NCBI RefSeq assembly: GCF_000316645.1
Contig: NC_019684.1
Span: 3,873,501 to 3,937,500 of the forward strand
Direction of reading: 5' to 3'
DNA length: 64,000 nucleotides
Origin: Nostoc sp. PCC 7524
Lineage (GTDB): Bacteria; Cyanobacteriota; Cyanobacteriia; Cyanobacteriales; Nostocaceae
Shown here: piece after piece, positions 61,401-64,000 of the stretch
How the letters are laid out: each line of letters begins with the position of its first letter
How positions within the stretch are numbered: the first letter of the stretch is position 1
The notes under the pieces: model-generated
Seen by the model: the letters and a program-made list of their open reading frames with translations, nothing else
What the model was told of the DNA's origin: nothing
The model's database searches: none
Made by a program: the position numbers and the translations under genes

Positions 61401-64000
61401 TTGTTGTTCGGGTCATAACCATACTGCCAGTGTAGTGCTGTAGCCTGATTGCCACCTGGGTTAAAGTTAGTGCCACGGGGGTTGTTACCGCGCACCGTAT
61501 TAGTATCGATTGTGCCGGGTACATAGTGCTGGTAGAAATCTGTCAGGCGGTTAAGAGCATCATACTTATAGGTGACGAGATTGCCATTGGCATCCTGTTG
61601 AGCAATCTTGTTGCGGTTGCCGTCGTAGAAATAATAGGTAATGCCGCCAATACCACCGCGTTGTTCATCAACTGACAACAGGGTATTGAGTTCATCGTAG
61701 CGGTAGAAGGTGGTATAATCTTGACCCAATGGTTCAGTAATGCTACGAACGTTATCATTACCATCAAAAGTATAGGTAGTTGTTTCACCTTCAGCATTGG
61801 TTTGGCGAATCCGGCGATAGCGAGAATCGTAAGTGTACTGTACGTCAAAGCTGCCACCATGCTCACGGGCATCTTTCACGGTCAGTAAATTATTTACTCG
61901 GTCGTAGGTGTAAGTTGTTACTGCTGCTACTGGAGAATTGAAGCCTTCCGTCATACGAGTCATTCGGTCTGCACCGTCATACTCGTAGGTGGTGATATTA
62001 CCCTGAGCATCAATTGACCTAACTTTGTTGTTGTTGCCGTCGTAGGCATGGGTTGCTAGAACAACAGTATTTGTGTTGTAGCGGTCTAAAAGGTCGGGAT
62101 GCTGGCGACTTAATTCAACTAAACGTCCTCTGGAATCATTTTGGTTAATGGTTGTAATACCGCGACGGTCGATGTTAAGTATGCGATTCTTCTCATCTTC
62201 ATAAACCGTTGTTACTCGTGTTTGGAATACGCCTTGGTTGTCATATTCATCAATGCGAGTTGGACGGTTAATTGCATCGTAGAAGTATTCCGTCACATGA
62301 CCTTTTTTATCAGTTTGGCGACGCAGATTCATACCATCGTAGGCATAGGTGACGGTAAATCCGAGAGGATCAACTAACTTACTGGGGCGACCTAGTGCGT
62401 CAAAGAATTTCTCAGTCCGGTTGCCATTGGCATCAATTTCTACAACCTTGTTTTGTGGATCATTGTATTCATATTTTGCCAGGGCTAACCATTCGCCACC
62501 ATTGCTAATAGTTTCGCGGACATTTTGCTGAAGGACACGATTGAGGTTGTCGTATTCCGAGGTAAATGTGATGCCGCGCTGATCAACATATTTAATCAGG
62601 TTATTATTTTGATCGTAAACAAAGGTTTCCGTCAAACCTAACAAATATGCGGCTTGAATCCGGCGGTTGAGTCCATCGTAGGTGTAGGTAACATCAACAT
62701 CACGCGCTGTATTATTACCTTGCTCATCATAGCCTTGGGGGTCTTTGATTGTGACGACATTGCCGTTGGCATCGTAGGTATATTCAGTGATTAAGTTAAG
62801 TCCGCCAAAATCTAGTACCTGACGGTAGAGGCGATTAAGTCCGTCGTTGAGAATTTCGGTTTTAAAACCACGGGGATTAGTCACAACCAGACGATTATTC
62901 TTGTCATCGTAGAGATAACTGGTTGTATAGGTGACAGTGGGGGTATTAGGATTGCTGGGGTCGCCTAAGTAAACAAGTTCTTGCACCGTAGTAGGGCGAT
63001 TTAAACCATCAGCAATGGTTTTACCATCGTCAATCGTGACAATATGGGTAACAACATCGTTACTCTTACGGATAGTTTGGACAATGTTGCTGTTGGCATC
63101 GTAGCGATATTCGATGCTGTTGTTATCTGCGTCGGTAGTGCTGAGGAGACGGTAAATCTGATCGTAGGTAAAGGTAGTGGCGTTACCATTAGCATCAGTT
63201 TGCCGCAGAATATTACCCACGCGGTCGTATTGAATATCAACTGTGGCTTTGCCTGTACCGAATTGGTTATCGGTAAAGGGTAACTCAGTCGTCACCACAC
63301 GATACAGACGATCATAACGGAAGTCAGTGCGATCGCCGTTCAGATTGACCTCAAATAATCTGTTATTAAGTAGGTCATAGCCGTAGGAGGCAATCACGCT
63401 GTTAATACCTACACCTGTGCCTGATGGCCTGCCAAGAATGCGGATATTTTGCAGGCGATTGAGCGCGTCATAAGTGTACTGACGCACGACACCACGGGGG
63501 TCTGTTTGCAAGACCATATTACCGACGGCATCGTAACGATACTCAATAGTTAAATTTTGCTTAGAACCGTCTGCTTGTAGAATGTCTAATTCAGTTTGAC
63601 GGATACGGCGGTTGAGGGCATCGTATGCGTATTCTGTCACCTGACCTAAACCGTCAATGACTTGCCGCAGTTGACCTTGTGGTAAATATTCATACTGTTC
63701 TATCTGGGAGGTTAAGCCGTAGAGAGTATCAATTTGCCGTTTTTCTATTTGCCGATCTAGGGAATCGTAATCATACTCTACCTTCCGTCCAGAGGTATCA
63801 GTAATGGACTTTAAGCGACTGCGATCGTCAAATACCCTTGTGACCTGATTGCCTTGAGCATCTTCAATGACAATAGGATTGCCATACTGGTCGTAACGTA
63901 AATATTTTGTCACTCGGCCGCGTGGGTCGGTAACACTAATCAAGTCACCTGCACCATAGACACCGTTATAAACTCGACCGCGTTCAGCGTATTGATATTG
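55484..64000 (-). CDS. Giant RHS/YD-repeat protein with metzincin, cadherin-like, PKD, Calx-beta and dockerin domains (5' end outside window)
   Basis: The frame is open to the window edge; 63943 is only an internal TTG. At least 2838 residues are visible. In order: dozens of YD repeats (..TYTYDGLNRR.., ..YDRVNNLLTV..), the RHS core end LHYFGARYYDADTGLFISQD near residue 1320, a helical region with a possible ADP-ribosyltransferase-like segment (AHYGEGVYAWEAG), a metalloprotease motif LLHELGHIFGFD near residue 1890, three cadherin-like repeats (VNQGTSINIPVLDNDSDSDG), two PKD domains (SPVITEITGD...YRWSFGDN and similar), a Calx-beta domain and two dockerin-type loops (DINRDGKIDQAD, DLDGDGMITVLD). 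It is probably secreted and surface-associated. Confidence 0.9.
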   Translation of the reverse strand, partial: QYQYAERGRVYNGVYGAGDLISVTDPRGRVTKYLRYDQYGNPIVIEDAQGNQVTRVFDDRSRLKSITDTSGRKVEYDYDSLDRQIEKRQIDTLYGLTSQIEQYEYLPQGQLRQVIDGLGQVTEYAYDALNRRIRQTELDILQADGSKQNLTIEYRYDAVGNMVLQTDPRGVVRQYTYDALNRLQNIRILGRPSGTGVGINSVIASYGYDLLNNRLFEVNLNGDRTDFRYDRLYRVVTTELPFTDNQFGTGKATVDIQYDRVGNILRQTDANGNATTFTYDQIYRLLSTTDADNNSIEYRYDANSNIVQTIRKSNDVVTHIVTIDDGKTIADGLNRPTTVQELVYLGDPSNPNTPTVTYTTSYLYDDKNNRLVVTNPRGFKTEILNDGLNRLYRQVLDFGGLNLITEYTYDANGNVVTIKDPQGYDEQGNNTARDVDVTYTYDGLNRRIQAAYLLGLTETFVYDQNNNLIKYVDQRGITFTSEYDNLNRVLQQNVRETISNGGEWLALAKYEYNDPQNKVVEIDANGNRTEKFFDALGRPSKLVDPLGFTVTYAYDGMNLRRQTDKKGHVTEYFYDAINRPTRIDEYDNQGVFQTRVTTVYEDEKNRILNIDRRGITTINQNDSRGRLVELSRQHPDLLDRYNTNTVVLATHAYDGNNNKVRSIDAQGNITTYEYDGADRMTRMTEGFNSPVAAVTTYTYDRVNNLLTVKDAREHGGSFDVQYTYDSRYRRIRQTNAEGETTTYTFDGNDNVRSITEPLGQDYTTFYRYDELNTLLSVDEQRGGIGGITYYFYDGNRNKIAQQDANGNLVTYKYDALNRLTDFYQHYVPGTIDTNTVRGNNPRGTNFNPGGNQATALHWQYGYDPNNNQVLTIDANSQRVESIYDYRDRLRSVIYSNHLNPNLDYQMQSLTYEYDANNNPITKTEVKRVGGTNITETYNYVYDKLDRLQSSTNYDNKTIQYQYDKQGNRTQIIDPDGIITRYNYDQRNRLIAAITEDGTTVYQYHPDSLLKAIIYPNGAIADYSFANAYDKADRLTRFVNHTGTVGNVSGILSQYEYTYDDNSNRIRQVETQRDINAGQSEVTTYTYDRLNRLVEVTYGSKSKVGYTYAKNGSRLTETTQDLATNATVTQTYTYDRINRLRSITNSTNAAQSVAFDYDDNGNRISKTVGTVATTFDSNGNPITVILNPSSSLTYEYGIRDELLRTPNLNGGFVTFDYNSDRLRVKKKTATGETRYLYDQNATLVEYDSNRNTTVKYNYGYALLSLTDVTVPGSTNASDRQSQFYHYDGLGSTANLTNESGNLQISYQYDAWGNIRTQVGQSVNRKQYTGHYFDSETDLHYFGARYYDADTGLFISQDPYLGDINTPPSLHRYLYAYANPLRYVDLTGYSSVEANTKPWFMQDFNTESNPGRRLLYDHWREQQKLDYQRKIDEYNHRELVATWQEQQREKEKREGTVGEQLISVLDGWSNSVALSGNAGTLEAFGAFAVDIATGPARIALWLFGDVGKGTGTLWGKLDTPAGEAATFWDYLGAALDVVDIATTIIGAPKLATAIAKKVAPITRTATQAVSQVAEQIGRKTTTVGEKIAASQIFEGVESRTVLKVTDKPNLPNQSRISTPINQTSSPTTLANIPEPLDPSLVRLIETQSNLQNMKVDRVAEFLTAPRQFRHRLTSDMPMASYARIEKEGMRLSTGAKAHYGEGVYAWEAGQPGVGGQYIDFEALPGTAVERLQFPDGRFWYRLVPESGNNLPIRIVGSNLSPEEIAMGRRMIADQKGSVLGVEASILNLDSSTLIAAIDTWTKIIDFISPLQLTVKVQELPENSIGQAEIKQVNQLRWVTSGTILLDNDAAGVGWFVDTKPYAGVEFSRQLGSNVTQALAGSAAYGKYDLYTVLLHELGHIFGFDANNNRFQQFLTTENGSPVFTTADGTKVTLSADGNHISDTAHPEQLMNAYLAPGVRRLPGELDIKVIQSVRGSQPVANVLPTVTNLTQLPVTSVSESPIPVEQQLDLPQVVAVNTQTTTTANSAIANTIINGDFAIANGNGFGWTTQGAASVVNGQGVLEESAFQQSRFAQTFTIPQGSQTLQFQLLNVNLEQTANNPADAFEVALLNPTSKTALIKLNDLSNTDALLNIQPFGQNQGKIYYNANFVQISGVGASGSVISLNTPLTVNINLSSFAVNGSTPATLYFDLLGFGDRDAKVTIDNVAFITGGNLPPVAVNDQVTTNEDSAVTIPVLANDSDSDGTLDTTTIAIVDDAQNGIIQVNPDGTITYTPNADFNGSDSFTYTVTDNAGAISNPATVTVTVNPVNDAPVASNDTIAVNQGTSINIPVLDNDSDSDGSLDMGSVAIASQPSNGTVIVNDDGTVTYTPNTGFAGDDSFTYTVKDNQGAISNFATVSITVNPSNNIAPVASNDSIAVNQGTSINIPVLDNDTDSDGTLDSSSVAIASSPSNGTVIVNDDGTVTYTPNTGFAGDDSFTYTVKDNQGAISNVATVSIEVNNLSPVITEITGDTNLNEGDTGIFSVIATDPGNDTLTYRWSFGDNNQTVTGQTVQHTFADNGEYIVTLTVTDAYGATTTQTFTVTVANIAPIVNAGADQTVTQGSLVSFAGQFTDPGILDTHTIEWDFGDGNTATGTLNPSHRYERDGSYTVTLTVTDKDGGRTQDTLQVIVNTQLPKLTVDDVTVNTDEQNNTFALFTVRLSAPSNQPVSFNFNTSDGTAKAGVDYTASTGNLTFAAGETIQTIKVMLNQPKAGDINRDGKIDQADMNLLLAARNQPATAPQPTNKDFSLNIGNVTGAILDDSLGVATLFGTQTDARDLDGDGMITVLDARKLALIIRSQG
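56521..57102 (-). repeat. Near-identical 291-bp tandem repeat inside the giant gene
   Basis: Copies at 56521-56811 and 56812-57102 encode two 97-residue cadherin-like repeats that are almost identical in protein (TYTPNTGFAGDDSFTYTVKD in both) and DNA. A third, more divergent copy follows at 57103-57390. DNA-level conservation indicates recent duplication or gene conversion. Confidence 0.85.

Overview
The window comes from a filamentous, probably heterocyst-forming cyanobacterium of the Nostoc/Anabaena type. The evidence is frequent GCGATCGC (HIP1) octamers, short G/C-rich tandem repeats between genes, a menB gene for phylloquinone, a helical carotenoid protein, a Vipp1/PspA pair, a DevBCA-type exporter and a phosphoribulokinase relative.

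1-23.1 kb is an AT-rich block, almost all on the + strand, encoding a contractile (myovirus-type) phage tail. It reads: sheath (cut by the window edge), tube, two overlapping tail-assembly chaperone frames, tape measure, CIS-tube/LysM adaptors, baseplate hub, spike, M15 peptidase, gp25/W, J, GIY-YIG homing endonuclease, I, fibre, collar-domain fibre, a GH74-like propeller broken by one in-frame stop, small unknown proteins, and a membrane/coiled-coil protein. An intact 1.6-kb IS4-family element (19-bp inverted repeats, 11-bp target duplication) splits the hub gene. Without it, the hub would be one protein of about 960 residues carrying three peptidoglycan-cleaving domains. A family of about 54-bp hairpin elements brackets the baseplate/fibre module. 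At the right end two minus-strand genes (a possible PD-(D/E)XK nuclease and a ribbon-helix-helix protein), a structured intergenic segment, a tRNA-Ala(GGC) and a truncated DUF2887-like gene mark the junction with the chromosome. No capsid, terminase or integrase gene is visible, so prophage is an inference from tail genes and context.

23.3-35.4 kb is core chromosome: menB, a small Cys-motif protein, a DciA/DUF721 protein, a SPOR-like membrane protein, a PspA/Vipp1 pair, a two-gene RND efflux operon with a TetR-like palindrome far upstream, and a SirB1-like protein.

35.4-44.1 kb is an island. It holds a CHAT protease - NB-ARC ATPase - 14xWD40 protein with a duplicated P-loop, a run of small secreted or membrane proteins that share one leader sequence, and a HTH plus adaptor-like protein. 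This is the best candidate for an undescribed signalling, cell-death or defence system.

45.2-55.4 kb is again core: devBCA-like ABC exporter, a membrane-anchored coiled-coil protein, an HAD phosphatase, a helical carotenoid protein, a PRK-like kinase lacking one redox cysteine, a 42-bp tandem repeat interrupted by an 89-bp MITE, a DUF6671-like protein, and an agmatinase-family ureohydrolase.

55.5 kb to the end is one enormous minus-strand gene, truncated at the window edge. It combines RHS/YD repeats with a metzincin-type metalloprotease motif, three cadherin-like repeats, two PKD domains, a Calx-beta domain and a C-terminal dockerin-like pair of calcium loops.
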